Positions 15,895 through 24,996 are shown, counted from the stretch's first letter. The stretch is DNA of 64,000 nt from Puniceicoccaceae bacterium (GCA_018402305.1 JAGYJE010000003.1:124001-188000), one strand, 5' to 3'. A program made the numbers and translations. The notes: a model not told the origin generated them from the sequence alone.

Positions 15895-18800
15895 ATGAAA
15901 GAACCACAAAAAAACCGCCGCGCTATCTTGCTGAAAAGCGCGCGTTTCGCTCTGCTCGGCCTCGGCTCCCTCGCTCTGTCTGTATCCCCGCTGCAGGCGG
16001 CGCTCTTTGATGATGTGCCGGGTCTCTCGCAAGCGGGCCGCGATGCGCTGCGCATTCACTTCGATGCGGGCGTGGGTGTGTCACTTGACGGGAACGGCGG
16101 GGTAACGGCTTGGGAGGGCCGCGACGGCAGCGGGAATCCGGTTTACACCGCGCAGGCCCAAGGCAGCGGCCCCTCGACCAATATCAGTGTAAACGCGGCA
16201 GGCGATGCGCTCGTCTTCACCGAATCGCAGGTCGCCGACACCCGCTTTCTTTACACGGACCTGTATGCTATTGACGACAAATTGATCTCCAGTGGCGAGG
16301 TCACCGTCTTTTGGCTCGGGTCCTACAGCGCAGGCACCCCACAGGGCGATGGCACCCTTGGGCGCTATGCCTACAACATCGGGATCCGCGGTCCCGGCGT
16401 CTCCGGGCAAGCCCGTGGGATGAGCCACCAGCGGCGCGATGCCGGCCAGGTCGTGGCGGTCTTTCCCGGGTCGGGTGTGACCTATCGGGGGGATTCCATT
16501 CTCACCCGCAACGATACGCCGACGGTTTGGCGCACGGATTACGACTACGTGGGCGGGAGCCCCTTTGGCACGCATGCCTTCTTTGCGACAGACGACGAGG
16601 GCACGCGCACCGATCTGGGTATGGCACCCCTGACGGCCACAACGATCGAGTTTACCAGCTTCGATCCGCACCTCTACATCGGCGCATGGAATGACGGGGT
16701 GGTTAGCTCGTCGGGCTCTGGAGGCTTCACCTTTATCGGAGAAATGTCGCAGCTCCTGATCTTCGAGGGCGATCTCGACCCCGCCGATATTGACGCGATT
16801 GAGGCTTGGTTAGTGAGTCAGGCCGAGCAGGTGGAGGCACCGCTAACCGACTTTGCCTGGACTGGATCGGTGGACGATCAGTGGGATGCCACGAGCTTGA
16901 ATTGGACGGAGCAGGCCAGCGCGGCCGCTTGGGGGAGTGATGGGCAGGGCCAGCAGGCCATCTTTGGCGCGGTGGCCGAGCGAAACCCCTCCATCGCGGG
17001 CAACATCACGGCGGAGGCGCTGCGCTTCGACGCGGCGGGCTATACCGTGGACGGCCCGGGAACACTGGCACTCGCTGGCGAGAGAACTGTGGACACCATC
17101 GCCGATGCCACCATCGCCGCCGAGCTAGTGGGCAACTCCGGTCTCACAAAAAACGGTGACGGCCAGCTAACACTCACCGGGGCCAACAGCTACACCGAAA
17201 GCACGGTCATCAACGCGGGCGAGCTTCTTTACACCGGATCCGGTTCGAGCAGCGGAGCGGGGACCCTGATCCTGGCACCGCTGGCCGACCAACGGGCGGG
17301 ACTCGTCGTCGATACCAGCGAGTCGCTCAGTTTTGGCGGTGCCTCCCTGATCGGGGCAGGCGAAAATGCCGCCGGGTTCATTCGACTGGTCAACGGCACA
17401 CTCACCACCAACGGACCGACCAGTCGAAGTTTCCTGGAGATCGGTGGTGGGATTCCGGGTAACGGGTCCTATGGTGCCTTTTTAGTCGAGGGCGGACGTT
17501 ATGTGTCCGATCTCGGGGATACCACCTCAGGCGTGCGTGTCGGCAACGACGGGCTCGGCTACCTCCGCCAGACCGGCGGCGAAATCTTCAGCGCTGGATT
17601 TTTTGGGATCGGCGGCTTCGGGGAAAGCAGCGGTGAGGGCGTGGTGGACCTGCTGGGAGGGGAGCTCGAAATTGCTCCCGAGCTTCGTCTCCAAATCGGA
17701 TTCCGCGCGGGGGCCGTGGGCACACTGAACCTCGGCACGCAGGCCGGGGGTAACGCCACGATCCGCCACCTGAATGAGGGTGGCTTCGCGGTGGCGGGAA
17801 ATTCCGCGACGGATCGCGCCACCCTCAACCTGAACAGTGGACGCCTCATTTTGGGCGGACCCCTTTTCCGCGCCGGCAGCACAGCTGGTTCGGTCGTCAA
17901 TTTCAATGGCGGCACCCTCGTGGCTGGATTGGATGCTGTTCAACTAACCGATGACAGCCTCCCGGTAATTCGCCTCTACGCCGGCGGACTGACGGTCGAT
18001 ACGGCTGGGCTGACGGCCACCTTGGGGGATGATTTGACCACGCCCGCAGGCGAGGGGATTTACCCCAGCGGCGGGACGATTGCCGTCGCCGACGGCGGCT
18101 CGGGCTACCTCGGCGCACCGCTGGTCACCGTGACCAGCAGCGGTCTCGGGAATGCGGCCACCGCGACGGCTGAGATGGTCGACGGGCGCATCAACGCCAT
18201 CGTGATGACCGCTCCGGGGCAGGAATTCAGCGACGGCGACATCGTGACCTTCAGCTTTCGCGGCGGTGGTCCCGAAGTGTCGGCGCCGGACTTTAATTAC
18301 ACACTAACCAGCGCTGACCTCGCGCCGAACGACCAGGGCGGGCTCACCGTCGATGGGGGGGGCCGCCTGGTGCTTTCCGGCAATGCCGATTATGCCGGAC
18401 CCACGCAAGTGCTCTCGGGGACCCTGCAAAGCGACGCGCTTCTGGGTGCCACCACCGTGACGGTGGCGGCGGCCGGCGAGTTGACCGGTGCTTTTGACAC
18501 GTACGGCGATGTCGTGATCGAGGGTGCACTCGCTCCGGGGAATGGAGTCGGTCTCGGCCGTGGCCTCGGCGACCTAGAGTTTCGCCCCGGTTCCCACTAC
18601 GAATTTCAGATCAGAGATTGGCTTGGTTTTGCCGGCGTTGGTTTCGACTCGACCGAATTTGACGCCACCGTGATCACCGCGACGTCGGCCGAACCGTTGA
18701 CTATTGTGGTGGCGCCCGTCGGCCTCTCCAACTTTAGCGAGAGCAATCGTGATTTCGTGCTGGTGGATTCTTTCGAAGTCTCGGGCTTGGCGGCCGACAA

Positions 18801-19308
18801 CTGGACGGTTGATGCCAGTCAGTTCTCCGGCACCGGAACGTGGGCGTTGGCCGCTGAGGATGGACGCTTGATCCTGCGATACACGGCGGGCGCTGGCACG
18901 GCCTATTCCAACTGGGCCGCATCCTTTTCGGAATTGACGGACACTGCGCCCGGCGCCGATCCGGACGGTGACGGCCTCTCCAATCTGCTGGAATTTGTCT
19001 TCCGTCGCGACCCCACGCAGCCGAGCGACAGTGCGCTGACCGAGGCGACGCTCAACGAAGCCGGTGCCTTTGTCTTCACCTTCGTGCGCCGCAGCGATTC
19101 GAGTGCGTCAACGACGCAGATCTTCGAATATGGAAGCGACCTTGCGAGCTGGACCTCCTTGCCCATCCCCGCCGCCAGCGAGGGAGCAGTGGTCATCGAG
19201 TCCGGCGTGCCAGAATCCGGAGCAGAGACGGTGCAAATCACCATCCCTGCTCAGGACCCACCTCAAACCCGCATGTTCGGTCGCCTCCGCGTCGAATTCA
19301 CCAACTAA
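15895..19308 (+). CDS. Secreted protein: GVTAWEGRDG module plus autotransporter-associated beta-strand repeats
   Basis: Exported 1137-residue protein. After a signal segment ending SVSPLQAA (about residue 38) comes the operon-specific module (about 40-305) with DVPGLSQAGRDALRIHFDAG, GGVTAWEGRDGSGN, GTLGRYAYNIGIRGPG and GMSHQRRDAGQVV. The middle is beta-strand rich with an autotransporter-associated (PATR) repeat, GLTKNGDGQLTLTGANSYTE near 420, and a second, PNDQGGLTVDGGGRLVLSG, near 815. The C-terminal part has a calcium-type motif DPDGDGLSNLLEFVF near 1025 and the F-type strand region seen in other verrucomicrobial exoproteins. No autotransporter barrel is visible. It lies between the permease and transaminase genes, 3 bases before the latter, so its expression is tied to AEP use. 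A surface adhesin or scaffold is plausible. Confidence 0.85.
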   Translation: MKEPQKNRRAILLKSARFALLGLGSLALSVSPLQAALFDDVPGLSQAGRDALRIHFDAGVGVSLDGNGGVTAWEGRDGSGNPVYTAQAQGSGPSTNISVNAAGDALVFTESQVADTRFLYTDLYAIDDKLISSGEVTVFWLGSYSAGTPQGDGTLGRYAYNIGIRGPGVSGQARGMSHQRRDAGQVVAVFPGSGVTYRGDSILTRNDTPTVWRTDYDYVGGSPFGTHAFFATDDEGTRTDLGMAPLTATTIEFTSFDPHLYIGAWNDGVVSSSGSGGFTFIGEMSQLLIFEGDLDPADIDAIEAWLVSQAEQVEAPLTDFAWTGSVDDQWDATSLNWTEQASAAAWGSDGQGQQAIFGAVAERNPSIAGNITAEALRFDAAGYTVDGPGTLALAGERTVDTIADATIAAELVGNSGLTKNGDGQLTLTGANSYTESTVINAGELLYTGSGSSSGAGTLILAPLADQRAGLVVDTSESLSFGGASLIGAGENAAGFIRLVNGTLTTNGPTSRSFLEIGGGIPGNGSYGAFLVEGGRYVSDLGDTTSGVRVGNDGLGYLRQTGGEIFSAGFFGIGGFGESSGEGVVDLLGGELEIAPELRLQIGFRAGAVGTLNLGTQAGGNATIRHLNEGGFAVAGNSATDRATLNLNSGRLILGGPLFRAGSTAGSVVNFNGGTLVAGLDAVQLTDDSLPVIRLYAGGLTVDTAGLTATLGDDLTTPAGEGIYPSGGTIAVADGGSGYLGAPLVTVTSSGLGNAATATAEMVDGRINAIVMTAPGQEFSDGDIVTFSFRGGGPEVSAPDFNYTLTSADLAPNDQGGLTVDGGGRLVLSGNADYAGPTQVLSGTLQSDALLGATTVTVAAAGELTGAFDTYGDVVIEGALAPGNGVGLGRGLGDLEFRPGSHYEFQIRDWLGFAGVGFDSTEFDATVITATSAEPLTIVVAPVGLSNFSESNRDFVLVDSFEVSGLAADNWTVDASQFSGTGTWALAAEDGRLILRYTAGAGTAYSNWAASFSELTDTAPGADPDGDGLSNLLEFVFRRDPTQPSDSALTEATLNEAGAFVFTFVRRSDSSASTTQIFEYGSDLASWTSLPIPAASEGAVVIESGVPESGAETVQITIPAQDPPQTRMFGRLRVEFTN

Positions 19309-19311
19309 ACT

Positions 19312-20421
19312 ATGGATAATCCCTACCTTCTCCTCACCCCCGGACCACTCTCCACTTCGCCCACTGTGCGCGACGCCATGCTGCGCGACTGGTGCACCTG
19401 GGACGATGATTACAACCTCGGCGTCGTCACCCCGATTCGCGAAAAGCTGGTCGCCCTGGCCAGCGCGGAGCGGCCGGAGGACTACACCTGCGTTCTCATG
19501 CAGGGAAGCGGCAGTTTCGCCGTCGAGTCGATGATTGGATCGGTCGTGCCACCAGGCGGACGTTTGCTCGTGCTCGCGAATGGCGAATACGGCAACCGCC
19601 TGGCCCGCATCGCCCGAATGGCGGGGATCGATACAACGGTCCACGACAGCGGCGAGTTGGTCCCGCCGGATCTCGGCTTGCTCGAGCAACGCCTGACTGA
19701 CGAGCCGGACCTCTCGCACGTCGTTTGCGTGCACAACGAAACCACCACCGGAATGCTCAACCCCCTCGCCGGGATCGCCCGGATTGTCAAAGCGCAGCAG
19801 CGTATCTTCATGGTCGATTCGATGAGCGCCTTTGGGGGCATCCCCCTCGATATGGCCGCGCTGGAGATCGACTTTCTCGTCTCCTCGGCCAACAAGTGTA
19901 TTCAGGGCGTGCCCGGTTTCGGATTCGTTCTGGCCAAGCGCTCCGAATTGGCCGCGTGCGCGGGCTATGCCCGCTCGCATTCGCTCGATCTTTACGACCA
20001 ATGGAAGGTCATGGAGGCGGGTAAGGGTAAGTGGCGATTCACCTCGCCCACGCACACCGTGCGGGCCTTTTTGCAAGCCTTGAAGGAACTCGACGAAGAG
20101 GGCGGGGTGGCAGCGAGACACGCCCGCTATGTGGAAAACCAGCGCCGTCTCGTTGCCGGGATGGAGTCGCTGGGCTACCGCTGCCTGCTGCCAAAAGCCC
20201 TGCACAGCCCCATCATTACCGGCTTTTACGAGCCCGAGGGTGCCTTTGCCTTCAAGCCCTTTTACGACGCGCTCAAGCAACGGGGTTTTGTCATTTACCC
20301 CGGAAAAGTCACCCAGATCGCCTCTTTCCGTATCGGTACCATTGGCCATGTTTTCCCCGAAGACATTGACCGCCTGCTGGATGCCATCGCCGACTGTGGG
20401 AGTCATTCCCAGGGTGGGTGA
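19312..20421 (+). CDS. phnW: 2-aminoethylphosphonate--pyruvate transaminase PhnW
   Basis: PLP enzyme of 369 residues that converts AEP and pyruvate to phosphonoacetaldehyde and alanine, the first step of the phosphonatase pathway. The N-terminus [20 protein letters not shown] and the segment [15 protein letters not shown] are characteristic, as is the PLP-lysine motif [20 protein letters not shown] with the lysine near residue 195. Length matches the family. It is the last structural gene of the operon, directly behind the beta-strand-repeat protein. A related alanine-glyoxylate aminotransferase is less likely given the [11 protein letters not shown] motif and the neighbours. Confidence 0.95.
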   Translation: MDNPYLLLTPGPLSTSPTVRDAMLRDWCTWDDDYNLGVVTPIREKLVALASAERPEDYTCVLMQGSGSFAVESMIGSVVPPGGRLLVLANGEYGNRLARIARMAGIDTTVHDSGELVPPDLGLLEQRLTDEPDLSHVVCVHNETTTGMLNPLAGIARIVKAQQRIFMVDSMSAFGGIPLDMAALEIDFLVSSANKCIQGVPGFGFVLAKRSELAACAGYARSHSLDLYDQWKVMEAGKGKWRFTSPTHTVRAFLQALKELDEEGGVAARHARYVENQRRLVAGMESLGYRCLLPKALHSPIITGFYEPEGAFAFKPFYDALKQRGFVIYPGKVTQIASFRIGTIGHVFPEDIDRLLDAIADCGSHSQGG

Positions 20422-20432
20422 AGGCGGGTTGA

Positions 20433-20460
20433 TTGACATGAACGCTTTATCAACTATAAC
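20433..20460 (+). promoter_or_regulatory. Sigma70-type promoter for the LacI-family regulator
   Basis: TTGACA at 20433-20438 and TATAAC at 20455-20460 are separated by 16 bases, a near-consensus pair. It lies just after the phnW stop and 22-46 bases before the regulator start, so the regulator can be made independently of the operon. Confidence 0.6.
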
Positions 20461-20481
20461 GGTTTGTCTTCTTGACGAAGG

Positions 20482-21570
20482 GTGGGTAATCACTTGGATA
20501 AGCAAATGTTTCAAAAAACACCTACCCAGCAGGAAATTGCGGAAAAGCTCGGCGTTTCTCCGACCACCCTTTCGTTGACATTGAAGGACCCGGATACGAC
20601 GCGGGTTTCGGAGTCGCGCCGCAGGCAAATATTGGATTTTGTCCGAGAACACGCGCCCCGGCTTTACCCGACGAAAATCCGCTGTCGTATCAGCCTCTGC
20701 CTGCCCGAGATAGGGACCTATGCGGGTCCCGTCTATGGTGCCATCGTCGAGGGTGTGCAAAAAGCCTGTCGCGAGCGCGATTGGAGAGTCGATATCCGCA
20801 TGGGAGCGGGCGGTCAGAGCCGGGAAGAGATTTTGGGGGATTCACCGCCGGACGGTGTCATCGCGATTGTCGGTCGTTCACCGTTTGAGCCGCTGCAGGA
20901 GTTGTCGGAGTTCGTCCCGGTCATCCTCCTAAACGGTCGCGCCGGAGGCGAGGTCTGCGACACCCTCGATCTGGATAACGGCAGCGGCGTGCGGCAGCTT
21001 TTGAATGTGCTCCACCGTGAGGGGCATCGCCGTATCGCTTTTCTCTTCGACCACGAAACCGGAGAGGAATACCGGCACCACCTGCGCGACCGCGCTGAGA
21101 CTTTCTTTGGGGCTTTGCTTCTCCAGGGTGTGCCTTTCTCAAACGAGGACTTCATCAATGTGCGCGATTTGAGTGCTGCCCAAGCCGCGCCAGCCTACGA
21201 CGCCGCTTTGGCAAAGTTGCTGGCTCGGGAAGACCGGCCGACCGCCGTATTCTGCTTCAACGACTACTGTGCGGCCAATTTTATCAATGCGGTGCAGCGC
21301 GCCGGTCTGCGGGTGCCTGAAGACTTCAGTGTGACGGGTTACGACGACCACTCGCTCTCGCGGCAAACCGATCCCCAGATCACCACGGTTCGCCATGATC
21401 GTGAGCAAATGGGGGTCGAAGCGGTGGAAGCGCTGGCCCATCGCATCGCCCGCCCCGATTCGCCTCGCTTGATTCTTTCCCAGCCCGCGCAGCTTGTCCT
21501 CCGTGGTTCTCACGGAGCTCGGGCAGAAGTAGCGTTTAGCGACGTTTCGGCTGCGGGATCATCGAGGTAG
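20482..21570 (+). CDS. LacI-family transcriptional regulator
   Basis: DNA-binding regulator of about 362 residues. The helix-turn-helix TQQEIAEKLGVSPTTLSLTL is near the N-terminus, and the rest is a periplasmic-binding-protein-like sensor: YAGPVYGAIVEGVQKACRER, REGHRRIAFLFDHETGEEYR, TAVFCFNDYCAANF, FSVTGYDDHSLSRQTDPQIT. The frame begins at a GTG (20482); the ATG at 20506 (MFQKTPTQQ) is an equally good start and keeps the whole HTH. It follows phnW by 60 bases and reads the same way. It is the likely local controller of the AEP operon; a sugar-like ligand is usual for the family, so the effector here is unknown. Confidence 0.88.
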   Translation: MGNHLDKQMFQKTPTQQEIAEKLGVSPTTLSLTLKDPDTTRVSESRRRQILDFVREHAPRLYPTKIRCRISLCLPEIGTYAGPVYGAIVEGVQKACRERDWRVDIRMGAGGQSREEILGDSPPDGVIAIVGRSPFEPLQELSEFVPVILLNGRAGGEVCDTLDLDNGSGVRQLLNVLHREGHRRIAFLFDHETGEEYRHHLRDRAETFFGALLLQGVPFSNEDFINVRDLSAAQAAPAYDAALAKLLAREDRPTAVFCFNDYCAANFINAVQRAGLRVPEDFSVTGYDDHSLSRQTDPQITTVRHDREQMGVEAVEALAHRIARPDSPRLILSQPAQLVLRGSHGARAEVAFSDVSAAGSSR

Positions 21571-21640
21571 CTTTCAATCTACTGGCTGGCCATCCTAGAA
21601 ACGCCTTGACTAAACGTGCCATATGACGCAATATTACACC

Positions 21641-21862
21641 ATGAAAACTGCAAAAATATTTGCCAACGGCCGAAGCCGCGCGGTGCGAATCCCCGGCGAA
21701 TGGCTGAGAGGAGCCGACGAGGTGGAAATGCGCCGGGAAGGCGACTTAATTATATTGGCACCGATGCGACTCAGCCTCGGCGAGCTAGCGCAGGCCTATG
21801 CGAAAGAACCTGTCTTCCTCGAGCGCAAGGTTCAGACGACGACAGCACCGAAGCACCTTTGA
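21641..21862 (+). CDS. vapB: VapB-type antitoxin (AbrB fold)
   Basis: Antitoxin of 73 residues from the ATG at 21641. MKTAKIFANGRSRAVRIPGEW is the standard swapped-hairpin AbrB DNA-binding N-terminus, and the C-terminal part would wrap the toxin. An ATG six codons upstream (21623) is also in frame but leaves an atypical extension. The toxin gene starts 2 bases after this stop. Antitoxins of this type repress their own promoter; a TTGACT at 21606 may be the -35 box. Confidence 0.88.
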   Translation: MKTAKIFANGRSRAVRIPGEWLRGADEVEMRREGDLIILAPMRLSLGELAQAYAKEPVFLERKVQTTTAPKHL

Positions 21863-21864
21863 CC

Positions 21865-22242
21865 ATGATTCTCCTGGATACGTCCGCCGCTATTTTGCTG
21901 CTTCGGGGCGCAACACCACCCGCTCCTATAATTGATGAAAGGGCTGGCATTTCATCGGTGGTTGAGATGGAATTATGGATTGGAGTTTATCACGGCGGCG
22001 GAAGAAAAGAGAGACTGAGGGTCGAGTCGTTCTTAAATAACACGCAAATCTTTGATTTCAACCGCCAAGCGGCTCTGCAAAGCGCCAAGATTATCGCAGA
22101 GCTTTGGAAGATTGGGAAACCCATTGGAGATTTTGACTCTCAGATCGCCGGACATGCCTTGCATCTGAAAATACCCTTGGTTAGCGACAATATTCGACAT
22201 TTCGAGCGGGTACCCGGCTTGGAGTTAATCCCGTGGGAATAA
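21865..22242 (+). CDS. vapC: VapC-type PIN-domain toxin
   Basis: PIN-domain ribonuclease of 125 residues, toxin partner of the preceding gene. MILLDTSAAILLLRG carries the first acidic residue, SSVVEMELWIGVY the conserved Glu, and PIGDFDSQIAGHAL and PLVSDNIRHFERVPGLEL the later acidic residues of the Mg-binding pocket. All PIN acidic positions appear intact. The ATG at 21865 gives the canonical N-terminus; the frame is open further upstream but overlaps the antitoxin. Confidence 0.92.
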   Translation: MILLDTSAAILLLRGATPPAPIIDERAGISSVVEMELWIGVYHGGGRKERLRVESFLNNTQIFDFNRQAALQSAKIIAELWKIGKPIGDFDSQIAGHALHLKIPLVSDNIRHFERVPGLELIPWE

Positions 22243-22400
22243 GTTTGAAAACTTCTGTACGATTGGAAGCAGAAGGGATTCAATCATAGTTTACAGCCCC
22301 CCTGCGGGGATTCTCCCTTTTCCCTTCCCACTCATTATTCTCAACGCGGAAGCTTCCCACTCCGACGGGATCCCAGAGACTTGGATCAATTGGTCACTTT

Positions 22401-23981
22401 TCAATTCGCAGCATGGTTCGTTGGCTCCGTCTCGACCTGCCAGTTGAGCAAGGCGCGCTTCGTTTTGCTGAATTCGATGCCAATGAGGTGGATGGGCTCG
22501 CCTTTTCCGCGGTAGGGGGCGGCGTAGTCCTTTTCCTTGATCTGCCGCAGCGCAGAGCCGTCCGCCTGGTCGCCGACGAGTTTGAACTCGAAAATATAAA
22601 CCTGCCCCTGAAAGCGCATCATCATGTCGAGTCGACCGGGATTGCTGGAGGCCTCGACAGTGATCTCCAAGCCGAGCGAGGCGAAGAAAGCGTAAAAGAC
22701 GCTGGCGTAGTAGCCCTCATATTGGGCGATGGGGTTGTTGGTGAACCACTCGTTGGGCAGGCTGGCGTAGAAGGCCTTCATGTGCGCGCCCATCCCTTCG
22801 AGATCGTTGGCCAGGAGGCAGTCGCCGAGGCGGGATTGGAAGTGTAGGCTCTCGTTCGGCTTCGGCGTCCAATCGCGAAGCAGACTGTCGTTGAGACTTT
22901 GCTGCACCTCCCGGTTGGGGTAGCGCAGGCGGTAAAGGTATTTACCGAAGCGATTGACTTCCTCAGCGATGGTCAAATAGCCCGCCTGAAACATGAGTGC
23001 CTCGGTCGGGATGTTGCCGACATCGAAGGTGCCGAGCAGGGCGGCATCGGTTTGCAGGTGACTGAGCTCAGGCAGAAACACCTGGCGTTGGGAGAGTAGT
23101 TTGATTAGAAAGGTCGGCGTGCCGGTTTCATACCAGTAGGGGCGGAACTCGCGTTTATTGAAGAGCAACAGCAGGTCGAAGGGATTGTAAACCGCCTGGC
23201 CAGTCCAGTTGTAGCCGTTGTACCATTCGCGGATCTGCTCGCGGTCGAGATCGCCGACAGCGAGTTCGGGGGCAAAGACCGAATCGATGTCCGCATCGGT
23301 GTAACCGCAGAGGGCACTATACTCACGGTCCACCGTAATATCGTTGAGGTTGTTCAGCCCCGAAAACAAACTGACCTTGGAAAACTTGCTGACCCCGGTG
23401 AGGAAAACGAACTTGAGGTGCGGGTCGGCATCCTTGAGCACGGAGTAGAGATCCTTCAGACCCTCACGCATGACAGTGGCCCGCTCCGCATCCTCGATGT
23501 TGTCGAGGATGGGCTTGTCGTATTCGTCGATAAGGACGACGACTTGCTGGCCGCTGAGGCCGGCCGCCTCGCGGATCAAAGCCGAAAAGGTCCCCGACAA
23601 ATCATCTTCGATCCAGGCATCTAGCCCGAGACGCTCTTTGTTTTGAAGCAGATGGTCCTTCAGGCGCTTGTTTAAATCCTCTTTGGTTTTGAGCACCCCC
23701 GAGCCGAAGCTGATACGAATGACCGGATACTGGACCGACCAATCCCAGCGCTCCTCGGCGTAGAGGCCGTCGAAGAGCGGCTGGTTGGCCTCGAAGAGTT
23801 CCTTCAGCGTATCCAGAAAGAGGCTTTTACCGAAGCGGCGGGGGCGGGAGAGGAAGTAGTATTTGCCTTGGTCGATCAAGCGCAGGGCAAACTCCGACTT
23901 ATCCACGTAGTAGTAACCCTCTTCGCGGATTTCACGGAGATTTTGAATGCCGATGGGCAACTTTTTACGCGGTGGACTCAT
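22401..23981 (-). CDS. AAA-ATPase-like / PD-(D/E)XK nuclease-like protein
   Basis: Intact 526-residue protein of the AAA-ATPase-like plus PD-(D/E)XK-9 type, common in multiple copies in Bacteroidetes, Verrucomicrobia and others. The N-terminal half opens LPIGIQNLREIREEGYYYVD, has the Walker A-like region YYFLSRPRRFGKSLFLDTL and the Walker B-like VVVLIDEYDKPILDN. The C-terminal half has EASSNPGRLDMMMRFQGQVY followed by IFEFKLVG, matching the D...ExK core of PD-(D/E)XK nucleases. Its biological role is not settled. A closely related decayed copy lies at 25033-26550, with a toxin-antitoxin pair between the two. Sequence similarity of the copies extends about 70 bases upstream of the start codons. 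Confidence 0.88.
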   Translation of the reverse strand: MSPPRKKLPIGIQNLREIREEGYYYVDKSEFALRLIDQGKYYFLSRPRRFGKSLFLDTLKELFEANQPLFDGLYAEERWDWSVQYPVIRISFGSGVLKTKEDLNKRLKDHLLQNKERLGLDAWIEDDLSGTFSALIREAAGLSGQQVVVLIDEYDKPILDNIEDAERATVMREGLKDLYSVLKDADPHLKFVFLTGVSKFSKVSLFSGLNNLNDITVDREYSALCGYTDADIDSVFAPELAVGDLDREQIREWYNGYNWTGQAVYNPFDLLLLFNKREFRPYWYETGTPTFLIKLLSQRQVFLPELSHLQTDAALLGTFDVGNIPTEALMFQAGYLTIAEEVNRFGKYLYRLRYPNREVQQSLNDSLLRDWTPKPNESLHFQSRLGDCLLANDLEGMGAHMKAFYASLPNEWFTNNPIAQYEGYYASVFYAFFASLGLEITVEASSNPGRLDMMMRFQGQVYIFEFKLVGDQADGSALRQIKEKDYAAPYRGKGEPIHLIGIEFSKTKRALLNWQVETEPTNHAAN

Positions 23982-24245
23982 TTTGATCAGATCATGGCTA
24001 TGCGTCCCGGGAAGTCAATTCAAGCAATGGAGCTGCCCGGACGCGCCGGGGGTCGCGGTTTTTGACCCGCAGAAGCGCCACTTCAGGCGCACCGTTCCCT
24101 TCCTCTATCCCATTTCGTAGGCGCTTGTTAAAATAGTTCTTTTTGGGACGGCGATAGGGGCGGTTTTTCCACAACCGCTGTCGCTAGAGGGGCCCTGGCG
24201 GGCAAGGAGGGGAGGATGAAATTTATGGATTGAGTGCCACCCGAC

Positions 24246-24647
24246 CTAGAGCCTCGCATCAAAGGTTTTGGCTGATGGGTATTCAAGGATTCTGCGATCG
24301 GCTGTCAGCAGGGTAAACCCTTCAAGGCGAGCAGTGGCGACGAGTAATCGGTCGGCTGGGTCGGGATGGAAGTTGCCGGGGAGGTGGTAGGCAGCAACGG
24401 CGATCCTGTGATCCATGTCGAACTTTTTGAAGCGAAATCGGCGGAGCGAATCTTCAAACCATTTATCGACAGACATCGGAAGTGTCAGCCGACCCTTAAA
24501 AGAAAGTTGGGCGAGCTCCAAGGCGCTGACCGAGGAAAGCATACAAAGTGACGTTGGCTCGCGAATGAGACTTAAGGTCTTTTCACCGAGTTGAGTGGGA
24601 TCGGCACGAAACCAAATGAGTACGTGTGTATCGAGCAAGTAAGCCAT
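24246..24647 (-). CDS. PIN-domain toxin (VapC-like)
   Basis: PIN-domain protein of 133 residues and likely ribonuclease toxin. MAYLLDTHVLIWF supplies the first Asp, SSVSALELAQLSFKG the conserved Glu, and HPDPADRLLVATARLEGFTL with LLTADRRIL the later acidic residues. This DTHVLIW type pairs with Phd-like antitoxins, and one lies directly upstream with 3 bases between the genes. It sits between the two copies of the AAA/PD-(D/E)XK gene. All PIN acidic positions look intact. Confidence 0.9.
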   Translation of the reverse strand: MAYLLDTHVLIWFRADPTQLGEKTLSLIREPTSLCMLSSVSALELAQLSFKGRLTLPMSVDKWFEDSLRRFRFKKFDMDHRIAVAAYHLPGNFHPDPADRLLVATARLEGFTLLTADRRILEYPSAKTFDARL

Positions 24648-24650
24648 TCT

Positions 24651-24890
24651 TTACTCGGCGAGCGTTTCCCACTCACTCGTCAAATCAGAGTATACGATGT
24701 CTCCAGTGAATGAAACAGAGTCCACACAGTCTCCGGGCTCACGGAAACCAGGCGTCGAAGGGGTAACCGGCAAAACCCGGGCGAGCGGCACCCCTCGTTT
24801 GGTTACCAATAATTCTTCGCCACTATCTGCAACTTCGTTCAAGAGCTGAACACAGTGGGTTTTGAATTCAGAAACGAGCTTGGCTTTCAT
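24651..24890 (-). CDS. Phd/YefM-type antitoxin
   Basis: Antitoxin of 79 residues from the ATG at 24888-24890. MKAKLVSEFKTHCVQLLNEV and GEELLVTKRGVPLARVLPV are Phd-type features. A longer frame exists, but its extra N-terminus would read through the palindromic operator, so the shorter start is preferred. It is transcribed with the PIN toxin and probably represses the pair through the palindrome just upstream. Confidence 0.88.
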   Translation of the reverse strand: MKAKLVSEFKTHCVQLLNEVADSGEELLVTKRGVPLARVLPVTPSTPGFREPGDCVDSVSFTGDIVYSDLTSEWETLAE

Positions 24891-24900
24891 AATCCAAAAA

Positions 24901-24919
24901 TGACCATAATTTATGGTCA
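24901..24919. promoter_or_regulatory. Perfect palindromic operator TGACCATAA-T-TTATGGTCA
   Basis: Nine-base perfect arms around a single central base, 11 bases upstream of the Phd-type antitoxin start on the minus strand. A TTGACT read on the minus strand overlaps its upstream edge, so antitoxin binding here would block the promoter. This is the classic position for toxin-antitoxin autoregulation. Confidence 0.7.
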
Positions 24920-24996
24920 AGTCAAGGAGTTTCCATTGAATCGGAAATATAGAGGATACCAATGGGATAGAAATAGAATAAAACGTGACGCGACGG

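Noticed and set aside
19108-20760. Minus-strand frame of 550 residues over phnW
   Set aside because: Opposite to PhnW with its intact PLP-lysine motif; no recognisable domain.
22285-22320. Terminator hairpin CCCC-TGC-GGGG after the vapBC pair
   Set aside because: Only four paired bases and no T-run on either strand; too weak to call.
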